From Negativicutes bacterium (GTDB lineage: Bacteria > Bacillota > Negativicutes > Anaeromusales > Anaeromusaceae): a stretch of DNA of 64,000 nucleotides. The notes beneath the pieces are model-generated. The model was not told where the DNA came from. It did no database searches and was given only the letters and a program-made list of their open reading frames with translations. Shown here piece after piece: positions 1 through 7,892 of this stretch. The position numbers and the translations under genes were made by a program. The DNA lies in assembly GCA_009929485.1 (NCBI GenBank), contig SAAJ01000001.1, forward strand, positions 1 to 64,000. Direction: 5' to 3'. The stretch's first letter is position 1, and every line of letters starts with the position of its first letter.

Positions 1-44
1 AAGTACTTGGCTGGAAGCGGCCTGGGAGGATAGGTAGTTGCCGG
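1..44 (+). rRNA. rrf: 5S rRNA, 3' end only (cut by window start)
   Basis: The first 44 bases match the conserved 3' third of Firmicute 5S rRNA: a GTACTTGGCTGGAAGC arm followed by GGGAGGATAGGTAGTTGCCGG, which ends the molecule. An intrinsic terminator follows within five bases, as expected at the end of an rRNA operon. The rest of the operon must lie to the left of the window. The exact 3' end is not determined. Confidence 0.88.
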
Positions 45-48
45 TTAA

Positions 49-84
49 GAAAAAGCACTCGCGAAGGCGAGTGCTTTTTCTTTT
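49..84 (+). terminator. rRNA operon terminator
   Basis: Perfect 14-bp stem (49-62 with 67-80) with a GAAG loop and a T-rich tail. The stem is extended by a second, outer 12-bp pairing between the 5S 3' end (34-45) and 85-96, so the inverted repeat runs over about 63 bases. Confidence 0.9.
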
Positions 85-206
85 ACCGGCAACTACCCCT
101 GTCTTTCTAAGGCCGCGCAGCGGCGTGCGACACGCCTGGACGGCGTTAGTGTCCTGAGCGCCATGGATGGCAAAGCGAAGGACGGGAGGGATAGGTAGGT
201 TGCCGG
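85..206 (+). repeat. structured palindromic element resembling a 5S tail
   Basis: This gene-free stretch can fold into one long hairpin. 86-93 pairs with 199-206 (8 bp), 94-97 with 194-197, and a GTCTTTC/GAAGGAC helix continues inside. A perfect GGCGTG/CACGCC hairpin lies at 122-136. Its 3' end, GGGATAGGTAGGTTGCCGG, is nearly the same as the 3' end of the 5S gene at 27-44, but the centre does not resemble 5S rRNA. It could be a degenerate duplication of the 5S end or a repeat element. 207-312 is AT-rich and I see nothing in it. Confidence 0.5.
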
Positions 207-312
207 AGTAGCTAAGCTGACTAGATGAGTTGATGTATAATAAGTTAATATTTTTTAAGTCTATAGTACATAAAGCTAGTTTATAGTAGCGTCCTTTCCC
301 GGCATCCCCGTC

Positions 313-561
313 AAAACAAGAGCTCGCTCAGCTCCTGCGCAGCCAGCTGAAAGGGAAATACGGGAACTCGCTGTGCTCAGACATCCGTATTTCTAATCCT
401 TTCAGCTGGCCTTGCAGATCCTGCGGACCGCTTCGCTTGCAAAAGTTTTGCCACAGACGCCGGGCGCGGACGGATGCCGGCATGCAAAAAGAAATACCTT
501 CCCGTCGGTGGGATTGGCGTTTCCTTCCCTGGCATCCGTAAGAGCCGCTGATTGAATGAGT
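313..561. repeat. long palindromic repeat, copy A
   Basis: About 160 bp (313-471) is roughly 90% identical to 705-863, and the similarity resumes at 509-561 against 927-980. The core is a hairpin: 343-354 pairs with 398-409 (12 bp) and 355-363 with 385-393 (9 bp), with a TAAT bulge and a 21-nt loop. No ribosome binding site or plausible gene is present. The spacer at 562-704 carries a further inverted repeat (about 581-594 with 647-661). Confidence 0.8.
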
Positions 562-704
562 GCATCGCCAGGGCGAGGAGCTTTTTCGTCTGACAAGAAA
601 GGGGGCTGCAGAAATAGCGGCGCTCTTTCAAGGTTTCCCTGACGTAGTCAGACGGAAAAAGAACCGTTCTGGCGTATGACAGGAATCAATTAGTGGTTCT
701 GCAA

Positions 705-980
705 AAAACAAGAGCTCGTTCAGCTCCTGCGCAGCAAGCTGAAAGGGAAATACGGGAACTCGCTGCGCTCAGACATCCATATTTCTAATCCTTTCAGCTT
801 GCCTTGCAGGCCCTGTGGACCGCTTCGCTCGCAAAAGTTTTACCACAGACGCCGGGCGCGGACGTTGGCTGCAAATTCTGCTAAAAGAGATGCCTACCTT
901 GTCAAAGGGAGGTGCGCGAAGCGCCGGTGGGATTGGCTTTTTTAGCTCGGCATCCAGTAAGAGCCGCTCATTCAATTAGT
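705..980. repeat. long palindromic repeat, copy B
   Basis: Second copy of the element at 313-561, offset by 392 bases in its first part and by about 418 in its last part, implying a 26-base insertion near 870-925. In the hairpin the C344-G408 pair of copy A is A736-T800 here, a compensatory change that keeps the stem. 981-1100 holds T/C-rich sequence with a dispersed 30-mer and no gene. Confidence 0.8.
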
Positions 981-1000
981 TTCGCAACCATCTCTACGTA

Positions 1001-1030
1001 CCCTCAGGTTCTCCGATTCTCTTGTTCAAT
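1001..1030. repeat. dispersed 30-bp repeat, copy 1
   Basis: This 30-mer (begins CCCTCAGGTTCTCCG) matches 23662-23691 at 28 of 30 positions. Both copies sit in gene-free sequence near the end of a minus-strand gene, and both are followed by a short CCGTCAA motif. Confidence 0.65.
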
Positions 1031-1103
1031 ACTATTCCGTCAAGCCCTCCCTCTACTCCTTCTACTCTTGTTCAAATTCTCGTACCCCTTACGTTCTAAT
1101 ACA

Positions 1104-1143
1104 GAAAAACCCCGCCAAAGCAGAGGAGTTCTGCCTTGGCGGG
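1104..1143 (-). terminator. terminator of fba
   Basis: Stem 1111-1123 with 1131-1143 (one G-U wobble when read on the minus strand), followed on that strand by a GTTTTTCTG tail. It lies just downstream of the aldolase stop codon. Confidence 0.85.
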
Positions 1144-1166
1144 ATTCGCGTTTTAAAACTATGAGA

Positions 1167-2096
1167 TTACAGACGGTTGCTGCAATTAAGTACATTTTTA
1201 ATTTTGTGCTGCACCATGTTTTTAATGGCTTCGCGAGCTGGCTTGAGGTACTGCCGGGGATCAAAATCACCAGGATGTGTCTGCAGATGTTCACGAATGG
1301 AAGCCGTCATGGCGAGACGCAGGTCTGTATCAATATTGATTTTGCAGACCCCTTGTTTGCCGGCTTGGAGCAGCATATGTTCCGGAACGCCTTGTGCTCC
1401 TTTGAGGTCGCCGCCAAACTCATTGCACTTGGCAACGAACTCGGGCAGGACTGTGGAGGCGCCATGAAGAACTAACGGATAGCCTGAGAGACGTTTGGTG
1501 ATGATCTCGAGGCGTTCAAAGTCTAAGGTAGGTTCGCCTTTGAATTTGTAGGCTCCATGGCTGGTGCCGATGGCAATGGCCAGAGAGTCACACCCGGTGC
1601 GCTCTACAAACTCAACGGCTTGATCCGGATCCGTGTAGGAAGCGTCTTTACCGCTGACCTTGATGCTGTCCTCTACGCCTGCTAAGCGGCCTAGTTCTGC
1701 TTCAACCACAACGCCGTGGGCATGCGCATATTCTACGACTTTTTTTGTAAGAGCGATGTTTTCTTCAAAGGAGTGCTTGGAGCCGTCAATCATGACAGAG
1801 CTAAAGCCTCCGTCAACGCAGGATTTGCAAATCTCAAAATCCTCGCCGTGGTCCAGATGCAGGCAAATAGGAAGATCTGAATCTGCTAAAGCGGCCTCTA
1901 CCAGTTTAATCAGGTAAATGTGCTTCGCATATTTACGCGCTCCTGCAGACACTTGAAGAATTAATGGTGCTTGTTCTTCTTTGGCTGCATCGACGATACC
2001 TTGAATAATTTCCATGTTGTTGACATTGAAAGCGCCAACGGCATACTGACCCTCGTAAGCTTTTTTAAACATAGCGGTGGATGTAACGAGTGGCAT
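1167..2096 (-). CDS. fba: class II fructose-1,6-bisphosphate aldolase
   Basis: Cleaves fructose 1,6-bisphosphate to glyceraldehyde 3-phosphate and dihydroxyacetone phosphate (glycolysis and gluconeogenesis, cytosol). The 309-residue TIM barrel has the family's zinc and catalytic positions: Asp82-His83 in LHLDHGED, Glu134 in VEAELG, His180 in GTSHGAYK and His211 in LVLHGAS. Length and ends fit the Bacillus FbaA/GatY group; a tagatose-bisphosphate aldolase is the main alternative. A strong AAGGAGGGACT ribosome binding site precedes the ATG. It is a single-gene unit with its own terminator and an extended -10 promoter upstream. Confidence 0.95.
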   Translation of the reverse strand: MPLVTSTAMFKKAYEGQYAVGAFNVNNMEIIQGIVDAAKEEQAPLILQVSAGARKYAKHIYLIKLVEAALADSDLPICLHLDHGEDFEICKSCVDGGFSSVMIDGSKHSFEENIALTKKVVEYAHAHGVVVEAELGRLAGVEDSIKVSGKDASYTDPDQAVEFVERTGCDSLAIAIGTSHGAYKFKGEPTLDFERLEIITKRLSGYPLVLHGASTVLPEFVAKCNEFGGDLKGAQGVPEHMLLQAGKQGVCKINIDTDLRLAMTASIREHLQTHPGDFDPRQYLKPAREAIKNMVQHKIKNVLNCSNRL

Positions 2097-2144
2097 ACGA
2101 GTCCCTCCTTAGATTTGTAATTGGTGTACTCTATTCCCAAATGT

Positions 2145-2150
2145 ATTATA
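2145..2150 (-). promoter_or_regulatory. probable extended -10 promoter of fba
   Basis: On the minus strand the sequence reads TGGTATAAT, an extended -10 element, about 50 bases before the fba start. The -35 region is weak. Confidence 0.5.
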
Positions 2151-2205
2151 CCATATCTTGTACAACAAGGAACATAATGAAACATAAAAGAAGACGCTTT
2201 ACCAT

Positions 2206-3090
2206 TTATTTTTTGAGATAATTTTTATTTTGCAGCAAATTCTTCATGTCAGATGGCAAGGGGCTGCGGACGCATATCACTTTTTTGGTTAGAGGATGGC
2301 GAAAACGCAGGGCATAAGCATGAAGCGCTTGTCTCTGAATCTGTGCCTGTAGTCCGCCGTAAAGATCGTCTCCCAATAAAGGATGTCCGACATAGGCGCA
2401 ATGAACGCGGATTTGGTGGGTACGGCCTGTTTCTAAATGAAAGCGGACTAACGATGCTTCGGCAGTATGATGACAACAATGATAATGGGTTAGCGCGTCT
2501 TGTCCGTCTGCGGCTACGCAGCGCTCGATTAGGCTGCCCGGTTTACGGGCAAGAGGAGCTTGAATACAACCATAATGAGTGGTCCAGTCGCCATGGCAAA
2601 GACCTAAGTAGGAGCGTTGTAAATGAAGTAAACTGTCTTTTTGAAAAAAATGCTGGATATCCGGGCGTTTAGCGATAAGAACTAAGCCGGAAGTATTACG
2701 GTCCAGGCGATGGACAGGATGATATTCATAATCCCAGCCACAGGTCTGATAATGAGTAAGAACTGCGTCTGCCAGGGTCGCTTCTGGAGGCCCGGCGTGA
2801 GGATGGGCTAAAAGCCCGGCAGGTTTATTGACGACGAGAAGGACATCGTCTTCATAAGCTATGTCGAGTGGCAAGGGCGCAACAATTGCCGCAGGATGTT
2901 TGGGCCAAGTGAGGATAAGTAAATCTCCCTCTTGCAGCCAATAGCCAGGCGGGGGAACTTGATCATTACAAAGAATGCGGCCCTCTCTTTGTATACGGCG
3001 CCACAGACTTTGTGAGAGTCCGCAATGAAGACGGATAAAATCGCGGATGGAAGTGAGCTTGGGTAATGCAGGAATATGATAGACAAGCAT
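2206..3090 (-). CDS. RluA-family RNA pseudouridine synthase
   Basis: Converts specific uridines in rRNA or tRNA to pseudouridine. From the chosen start the protein has 294 residues: an N-terminal S4-like RNA-binding region (about 15-60), then the catalytic domain with the signature HRLDRNTSG, whose Asp (about residue 130) is the nucleophile, and the RTHQIRVH motif near the C-terminus. A TTG 14 codons upstream keeps the frame open, but GGGGAGG at the right spacing lies just before the ATG at 3090, so that start is preferred. The target site (RluD, RluC or other) cannot be told from sequence alone. Confidence 0.9.
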   Translation of the reverse strand: MLVYHIPALPKLTSIRDFIRLHCGLSQSLWRRIQREGRILCNDQVPPPGYWLQEGDLLILTWPKHPAAIVAPLPLDIAYEDDVLLVVNKPAGLLAHPHAGPPEATLADAVLTHYQTCGWDYEYHPVHRLDRNTSGLVLIAKRPDIQHFFQKDSLLHLQRSYLGLCHGDWTTHYGCIQAPLARKPGSLIERCVAADGQDALTHYHCCHHTAEASLVRFHLETGRTHQIRVHCAYVGHPLLGDDLYGGLQAQIQRQALHAYALRFRHPLTKKVICVRSPLPSDMKNLLQNKNYLKK

Positions 3091-3276
3091 GGCATTGGCC
3101 TCCCCAGTGCTTAACTGAAATTGCACAGCCAATAGTATATCATGAAGTGGCTAAAACGGCATAGAGTAATCTAGGGAATGCTTTTATTTTTATGGCAACC
3201 GTGATAAAATTGATAATATTTTGGACGTTTTCATAGTACCGATTTTTAAAGGCATTGGCGGAGATGGGGATAGGTA

Positions 3277-4158
3277 ATGAAAAAAACGACCGTATATTGG
3301 TTATTGGTAGTAACGGCATTGTTTTGGGGGGCCAATATTGTTGCCGTTAAGCAGATTGTGAGCGAATTGCCGCCGGTGGCAGCTGTGGGGATGCGCTTTT
3401 TCTGGGTTAGTTTGGTTCTTACAGCATGGGTTCTTTTTCGCGAAGGAAAAAAGGCATGGCCCCTGGGGCGGCAGTGGATAGGTCTTTTTTTATTGGGGAT
3501 TACTGGAATTTACGGGAATAATGTTCTCGTATTTAAAGGAGTTGCGTTAACAACCGCATCAAATGCAAGTTTATTGATGGCTACGTCACCAGTTTTGACT
3601 ACCATTTTTGCTTGGCTTTTTTGGAAAGAGCGACTGCGTCTGCTGCAATGGATCGGGGTATTACTTTCGTTTCTCGGGTCGCTTTTGGTAATTACGCGTG
3701 GGTCTTGGGATGTCTTAACTTCCATGTCGTTACATCAGGGAGATTTACTGATCTTTGGGGGCGCTTTTTTTTGGACTCTGTATACGCTGCTAGGGAAAAG
3801 GGTGATGGGCAGCGGCGGCTTGTCTGCCTTGGCGACGACAGCGTGGTCTAGCTGTATTGGAACGGTGTTCTTATTAGGCATGACCTATTGGGAAGGATAT
3901 AGAGGGGCTCTGGATTTGACGGCTTGGGGCTGGGTGAGCATGGTTTATATGGTTTTTTGCAGCGGCATCTTGGCATTTTCCTTTTGGAATTACGGGGTAC
4001 AGCAGATCGGACCGCAACGCGCTGCTATTTTTTCCAATATTATTCCTTTGGCTGGGGTGTTTTCCGCTTGGCTTTTATTAAATGAAGAGATTTTACTTTC
4101 GCACGGGTTGGGGGCATTATGCATTTTATGTGGCGTATGGCTGACTACGCAGCAATAA
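3277..4158 (+). CDS. EamA/DMT-family transporter
   Basis: A 293-residue inner-membrane protein with about ten hydrophobic segments arranged as two EamA repeats (roughly 8-135 and 150-290), the drug/metabolite transporter layout. Conserved features include the FWGANIVAVK segment in helix 1 and the P-V-L-TxxxAWLFWKERL pattern ending the first repeat; the second repeat ends with LLLNEEILLSHGLGA. Such proteins export amino acids, metabolites or drugs; the substrate here is unknown. A GGAGATGGGG ribosome binding site precedes the ATG. It stands alone, divergent from the pseudouridine synthase. Confidence 0.9.
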   Translation: MKKTTVYWLLVVTALFWGANIVAVKQIVSELPPVAAVGMRFFWVSLVLTAWVLFREGKKAWPLGRQWIGLFLLGITGIYGNNVLVFKGVALTTASNASLLMATSPVLTTIFAWLFWKERLRLLQWIGVLLSFLGSLLVITRGSWDVLTSMSLHQGDLLIFGGAFFWTLYTLLGKRVMGSGGLSALATTAWSSCIGTVFLLGMTYWEGYRGALDLTAWGWVSMVYMVFCSGILAFSFWNYGVQQIGPQRAAIFSNIIPLAGVFSAWLLLNEEILLSHGLGALCILCGVWLTTQQ

Positions 4159-4227
4159 TGAAAGCAGGAAATTCAGGGTAAATCGCGAATTTAATTAGTC
4201 TATGGTTTCGGTGGGAAGGAGTAGTGG

Positions 4228-4482
4228 ATGGAACTTTCGAAGTACTTTTTGGTAGTGGCGTATGGCTTTGCCGTTTGGACCTTAATTGCGCCTCGTTTTG
4301 GAAGTCCTCGTTTTGGCGAACTATTTTTGGCCTATATGACAGCGTTGCTGTTTTCTTTGCAAGCAACAAGCGAGTTGATACTCATCAAACCGGTGGCGTT
4401 CTTTTTCACGGTGGGAGGGGTATTTGCTTTTTTCTTTACGGTATTGCGCAGGACAATCCATATTAGCGTACGACATAAATAA
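4228..4482 (+). CDS. small membrane protein of unknown function
   Basis: I do not recognise this 84-residue protein. It has two or three hydrophobic stretches (about 5-22, 32-50 and 53-72) and a basic C-terminal tail (RRTIHISVRHK), so it probably sits in the membrane with the tail in the cytosol. A GGGAAGGAG ribosome binding site supports translation. It lies 18 bases before yajQ and may be co-transcribed with it, but nothing links the two functions. Confidence 0.65.
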   Translation: MELSKYFLVVAYGFAVWTLIAPRFGSPRFGELFLAYMTALLFSLQATSELILIKPVAFFFTVGGVFAFFFTVLRRTIHISVRHK

Positions 4483-4500
4483 AGAGAGGATTTGATAAAT

Positions 4501-4998
4501 ATGGCAAAAGAGTGTTCCTTTGACGTGGTTTCTGATTTAGATATGCAAGAAGTGGATAATGCCGTTAATCAATGTGCGAAAGAAATTAAACAGCGTTTTG
4601 ATTTTCGCGGCAGTAAATCAACGATTTCCTTGGAAGGAGATACGGAGATTCGCATTTTAGCTGATGATGAATATAAGCTAAAAAACGTGATTGACATTTT
4701 GCAAACGAAAGCAATAAAACGCGGCATTTCCCTCAAAAACTTTGACTATGGCAAAATGGAAACAGCGTCACAGAGCATGGTGAGACAGTCTATTACACTG
4801 AAAAAGGGTATTCAAAAAGAGAAAGCCAAGGAAATTGTGGCTGCTATAAAAAACATGAAATTGAAAGTGCAAGGCCAGATCATGGATGATCAAGTCCGAG
4901 TCGTCGGAAAAGATAAGGACGATTTGCAACGGGTTATTGGAGAATTAAAACTGAAAGATTTTGGAGTTGATTTGCAGTTCGTCAACTTCCGGTCATAA
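4501..4998 (+). CDS. yajQ: YajQ-family nucleotide-binding protein
   Basis: Member of the YajQ/UPF0234 family, cytosolic proteins with two ferredoxin-like folds that bind nucleic acid or nucleotides; a cyclic-di-GMP effector role is reported for some members. The 165-residue length is typical. Family features seen: the start [20 protein letters not shown], the RFDFRGSK segment (about 33-40), and the C-terminal [12 protein letters not shown]. The frame is open from a TTG at 4492, but AGAGAGGA is placed for the ATG at 4501, which also matches family starts. Confidence 0.93.
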   Translation: MAKECSFDVVSDLDMQEVDNAVNQCAKEIKQRFDFRGSKSTISLEGDTEIRILADDEYKLKNVIDILQTKAIKRGISLKNFDYGKMETASQSMVRQSITLKKGIQKEKAKEIVAAIKNMKLKVQGQIMDDQVRVVGKDKDDLQRVIGELKLKDFGVDLQFVNFRS

Positions 4999-5003
4999 TA
5001 ACA

Positions 5004-5049
5004 AAACACCCTATGTGAAGAACGGTTGTGTTGTTCACATAGGGTGTTT
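5004..5049. terminator. bidirectional terminator, yajQ / uracil permease
   Basis: Perfect 16-bp stem, 5004-5019 with 5034-5049, flanked by A-rich sequence on the left and GTTTCGTTGTT on the right. It lies between convergent genes and can serve both. Confidence 0.88.
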
Positions 5050-5060
5050 CGTTGTTGGGG

Positions 5061-6323
5061 CTATTCTTCGATTTCGCTGTCGTTACTCCAGCCTAGCTGG
5101 TCGAAGATTTTAAAAGCTAGGCTGGCGACAATGGCTACTACCGTTGCCAAGGCCATTCCTTTTAAATTGATGCTGCCAAATTGCAAGCTGGCGCCGCTAA
5201 TGCCGATGATTAATACGAGCGAGGTTAAAATGAGGTTCCGGGCCCGACTGTAGTCTACCTTGCTTTCTACCAGCATACGTACGCCGGAAGCGGCGATAAC
5301 GCCGAAGAGCAATAAGGAAACGCCGCCCATGACCGGTACAGGAATGCTTTGAATGGCGGCGGACAGTTTACCGATGAAGGAGAGAATAATCGCCAAGATG
5401 GCCGCGCCGCCCATAACCCAGGTGCTGTATACTTTGGTGATGGCTAAAACGCCGATGTTTTCGCCGTAAGTAGTGTTAGGTGTAGAACCGAACAAAGAGG
5501 AGAGCATGGTGGAGAGGCCGTTGCCGAGGAGAGAGCGGTCAAGGCCGGGGTCTTTTGTTAAATCTTTGCCGACAATGTTGCCTGTTACGACCAAGTGACC
5601 GATATGCTCAGCTACGACAACCAGGGCTGCCGGCAGAATAACGGCAATGGCGCCTAAATGAAACTCAGGAGAATAGAACGTGGGGAAAGAGAACCAAGGA
5701 GCTTTTTCAATATTGCTTAAGTTTACCATACCCATGAAAAAGGCCAAACCGTAACCAGCCAAGACGCCTATCAAGATGGGAATAATAGCGAGAAAGCCAC
5801 GGAAGAGTACAGACCCGAGAATTGTCACAGTCAGTGTAAACAAGGAAACGGTGATGGCGTTGGCATCAATTGTTTTAGCAGTTAAACCAGCCATATCCGC
5901 GGCTACCGGAGCTAATTCTAAACCGATAACAGCGACAATGGCGCCCATGGCTGCCGGCGGGAAGACGATGTCAATCCAGCGAATGCCCACAAGGCGGATT
6001 AGCAAGGCTACGAGTGTAAAGACCAAACCTGCAGCGAAGAAGCCTCCTAGTACGGAGCCATAACCAAATTGCGGCAGGACTACAAAAACAGGAGAAATAA
6101 AGGCAAAACTAGAACCTAAGTAGGCAGGGATTTTGCCTTTGCAAATGAATAAATATAACAAGGTTCCAATTCCGTTGAAGAGAAGAATGGTTGCAGGGTC
6201 TACTTTAAATAAAATAGGCACAAGAACCGTAGCGCCAAACATGGCGAAAAGATGTTGCAGGCTTAAAGGCAAGGTTTGTAAAAAGGGAAGTCTTTCATCA
6301 ACAGGGATCATGCGTTTGCTCAT
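5061..6323 (-). CDS. uraA: uracil/xanthine permease (NCS2 family)
   Basis: Proton-coupled nucleobase importer in the cytoplasmic membrane. 420 residues with 12-14 hydrophobic segments. Uracil-permease features: ERLPFLQTLPLSLQHLFAMF at the N-terminus, PAALVVVAEHIGHL with the substrate-binding Glu/His, and GSTPNTTYGENIGVLAITK near residue 290. A longer reading to 6389 is possible, but AAGGAGG ten bases before the ATG at 6323 fixes the start at MSKRMIPVDERLP. The leader carries a PyrR-type attenuator, which favours uracil over xanthine as the substrate and makes the gene equivalent to Bacillus pyrP. Confidence 0.93.
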   Translation of the reverse strand: MSKRMIPVDERLPFLQTLPLSLQHLFAMFGATVLVPILFKVDPATILLFNGIGTLLYLFICKGKIPAYLGSSFAFISPVFVVLPQFGYGSVLGGFFAAGLVFTLVALLIRLVGIRWIDIVFPPAAMGAIVAVIGLELAPVAADMAGLTAKTIDANAITVSLFTLTVTILGSVLFRGFLAIIPILIGVLAGYGLAFFMGMVNLSNIEKAPWFSFPTFYSPEFHLGAIAVILPAALVVVAEHIGHLVVTGNIVGKDLTKDPGLDRSLLGNGLSTMLSSLFGSTPNTTYGENIGVLAITKVYSTWVMGGAAILAIILSFIGKLSAAIQSIPVPVMGGVSLLLFGVIAASGVRMLVESKVDYSRARNLILTSLVLIIGISGASLQFGSINLKGMALATVVAIVASLAFKIFDQLGWSNDSEIEE

Positions 6324-6350
6324 TTGAAACATCCTCCTTAAATAGGCGTT

Positions 6351-6443
6351 CATAAAAAGACAAAACCTCCTGCCGGCGCAAGAGGTCATAAAATGCAGCG
6401 TATGATTGCATGCCTTTTTAGTCTCGCCGGACTAATTTAAAGG
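6351..6443 (-). promoter_or_regulatory. PyrR-binding attenuator of uraA
   Basis: Read on the minus strand, 6420-6433 gives AGTCCGGCGAGACT, fitting the PyrR binding-loop consensus (ARUCCnGnGAGgYU) inside a stem (6413-6443). Downstream, 6365-6386 forms a 9-bp terminator hairpin followed by TTTGTCTTTTT. CCGGCG in the binding loop is complementary to CGCCGG within the terminator hairpin, giving the mutually exclusive antiterminator. By analogy with pyr leaders, PyrR plus UMP would promote termination. Confidence 0.82.
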
Positions 6444-6451
6444 TTTTTTTA

Positions 6452-6480
6452 AATGTACCATGTACCTTTCCGTTTGTCTA
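6452..6480 (-). promoter_or_regulatory. probable promoter of the uraA leader
   Basis: Minus strand TAGACA (6475-6480), 17-bp spacer, TGG-TACATT (6452-6457). Transcription would start near 6445, just ahead of the PyrR hairpin. Confidence 0.55.
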
Positions 6481-6596
6481 TGGGTTTAGAAAAAAAGCAC
6501 TGTACTTTTCAGCGTAACTTTCGATACAATAGTAGAAAATACATACGTGATGAACGCAAAAGCAGCGGTAAGATAGAGAAAGGTGGCTTATTGTAG

Positions 6597-7739
6597 ATGG
6601 CGAAAGAAACCAAAAAGGAACAACAACAGGTGTTTGCAGGACAAGCGCCTGCGTTTCGCTATGTCGATCAGGTGGATCGCTGGCGTCAAGAATATGAGCG
6701 AGCTAAGGTAGTAGAAGAGACGCTTAGTAAGCTTAGTATTTTGGATTATCGTGAAGTAGACTATTATTCGCAGCTTGAAATCGTTTTGTTTCAAGAGAAG
6801 CCGGTTCCCAACTTTGACGATTTATTGGAAGAAAATCGCTTGTTGGCGCAGGGGAAGTTCTTTATGCCTATTGCTTATCGTGCTGGGATTATTGCTTTTT
6901 TATTGTTGATTTTGGTATTGAGTCCTAGTACCTTCCTCATGTGGATTATAGCTTGCTTGCTTTTGACGGTTTTTGCTTCCTTGTTTTTTACAGTACAGGA
7001 CCGGCAGCAAACGATTCAAAAGGTAGTCGTGGAAACCAAGGAGGAAATCAAGCGGCGGATTGAGTACCATCATAAAACTCAGGAAGAGGCGCGGAAGAAG
7101 CATGAAGTGGCGGAGCAGGAGCGCGTTGCCGCAGTGGAACGTCTTTTAAGCGGTGACGTTGGCGCTATTTTACTGAAAATGGATGTGGCGTTGTCGTCTT
7201 TGGAGGTTGGCTTTTCTGCTGAAGTTAATATTGATTTGTTGGAAGGGGTTCCGCTTTTTCAGATCTGGCTGCCGCCTAAAGCAATTATTCCAACCCAGGT
7301 ATGCACCTTGTCCCCCGGCGGGCGGCCAGCCTACGAGGATAAGGAGATACGGACGGTAAATAAACAGTACATCGAACTGTGTGCGGCGCTGATTATGCAG
7401 GTTTTATCTCGGGTATATGAAGTGGTGCCTACTTTGGACCGCAGCTATGTCATGGGTATGTCGAAAAGCGCTTTAAATAACGAATGCTATATTCATTTAT
7501 CTTGTACTAGAAATGAAGTCATGCAGGCTTGCCAAGCGACCAAGGGGCTTTTGGCGATTCAGCAATTGCAGGCTGTTTACAATGCAGACCCCATGCTGAA
7601 CTTATTGCCGATTGAAGAGATTCAGCCGGAAGAATGGGGCAAAGAAGTGAATCTTCAAGCGTTGCGGAGTCTGCATGTTAGGTTGAAAACGCCGCAGTTT
7701 TTTAACAAGATTCCTTTAAATGCCGGTAAACAAGAATAA
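6597..7739 (+). CDS. unknown membrane protein with coiled coil
   Basis: I do not recognise this 380-residue protein. Residues 1-85 are charged and helical. Two adjacent transmembrane helices follow (about 92-107 and 112-132) with only a few residues between them, then a charged helical stretch of likely coiled coil (about 133-185, rich in Glu, Lys and Arg), then a C-terminal soluble domain of about 190 residues beginning near GDVGAILLKMDVALSSLEVG. Both ends are predicted to be cytosolic. The start has a GAAAGGTGG site, and a strong terminator shows it is a single-gene unit. No enzyme motif is visible. Confidence 0.8.
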   Translation: MAKETKKEQQQVFAGQAPAFRYVDQVDRWRQEYERAKVVEETLSKLSILDYREVDYYSQLEIVLFQEKPVPNFDDLLEENRLLAQGKFFMPIAYRAGIIAFLLLILVLSPSTFLMWIIACLLLTVFASLFFTVQDRQQTIQKVVVETKEEIKRRIEYHHKTQEEARKKHEVAEQERVAAVERLLSGDVGAILLKMDVALSSLEVGFSAEVNIDLLEGVPLFQIWLPPKAIIPTQVCTLSPGGRPAYEDKEIRTVNKQYIELCAALIMQVLSRVYEVVPTLDRSYVMGMSKSALNNECYIHLSCTRNEVMQACQATKGLLAIQQLQAVYNADPMLNLLPIEEIQPEEWGKEVNLQALRSLHVRLKTPQFFNKIPLNAGKQE

Positions 7740-7742
7740 ATT

Positions 7743-7788
7743 AAAAACGTTGGCGACAAGAGCAGCTCTTTGTCCTCAACGTTTTTTT
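7743..7788 (+). terminator. terminator of the 6597-7739 gene
   Basis: Outer stem AAAAACGTTG / CAACGTTTTT (7743-7752 with 7777-7786) with an inner GACAA/TTGTC helix and a T-run. Confidence 0.88.
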
Positions 7789-7892
7789 AGTTAGACTAAG
7801 AAAGAAATGTCTTTTCGCAAGAGGGGAATGTGTTTTTAGGGAGAATAGTATAATTGATTACTGTTTAACATAAACAGAAGAGGAGGACAATC

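Noticed and set aside
85-206. Second 5S rRNA gene
   Set aside because: Only the closing stem and the 3' end resemble 5S; the conserved central loops are missing.
377-975. Two related small frames on the minus strand (377-631 and 769-975)
   Set aside because: They share a C-terminal peptide only because they lie in the duplicated palindromic repeat; neither has a ribosome binding site.
313-980. CRISPR array or IS remnant
   Set aside because: Only two long, unequal copies, no short regular spacers and no transposase fragments.
912-1475. 187-codon plus-strand frame over the fba end
   Set aside because: Antisense to aldolase and its terminator, no ribosome site.
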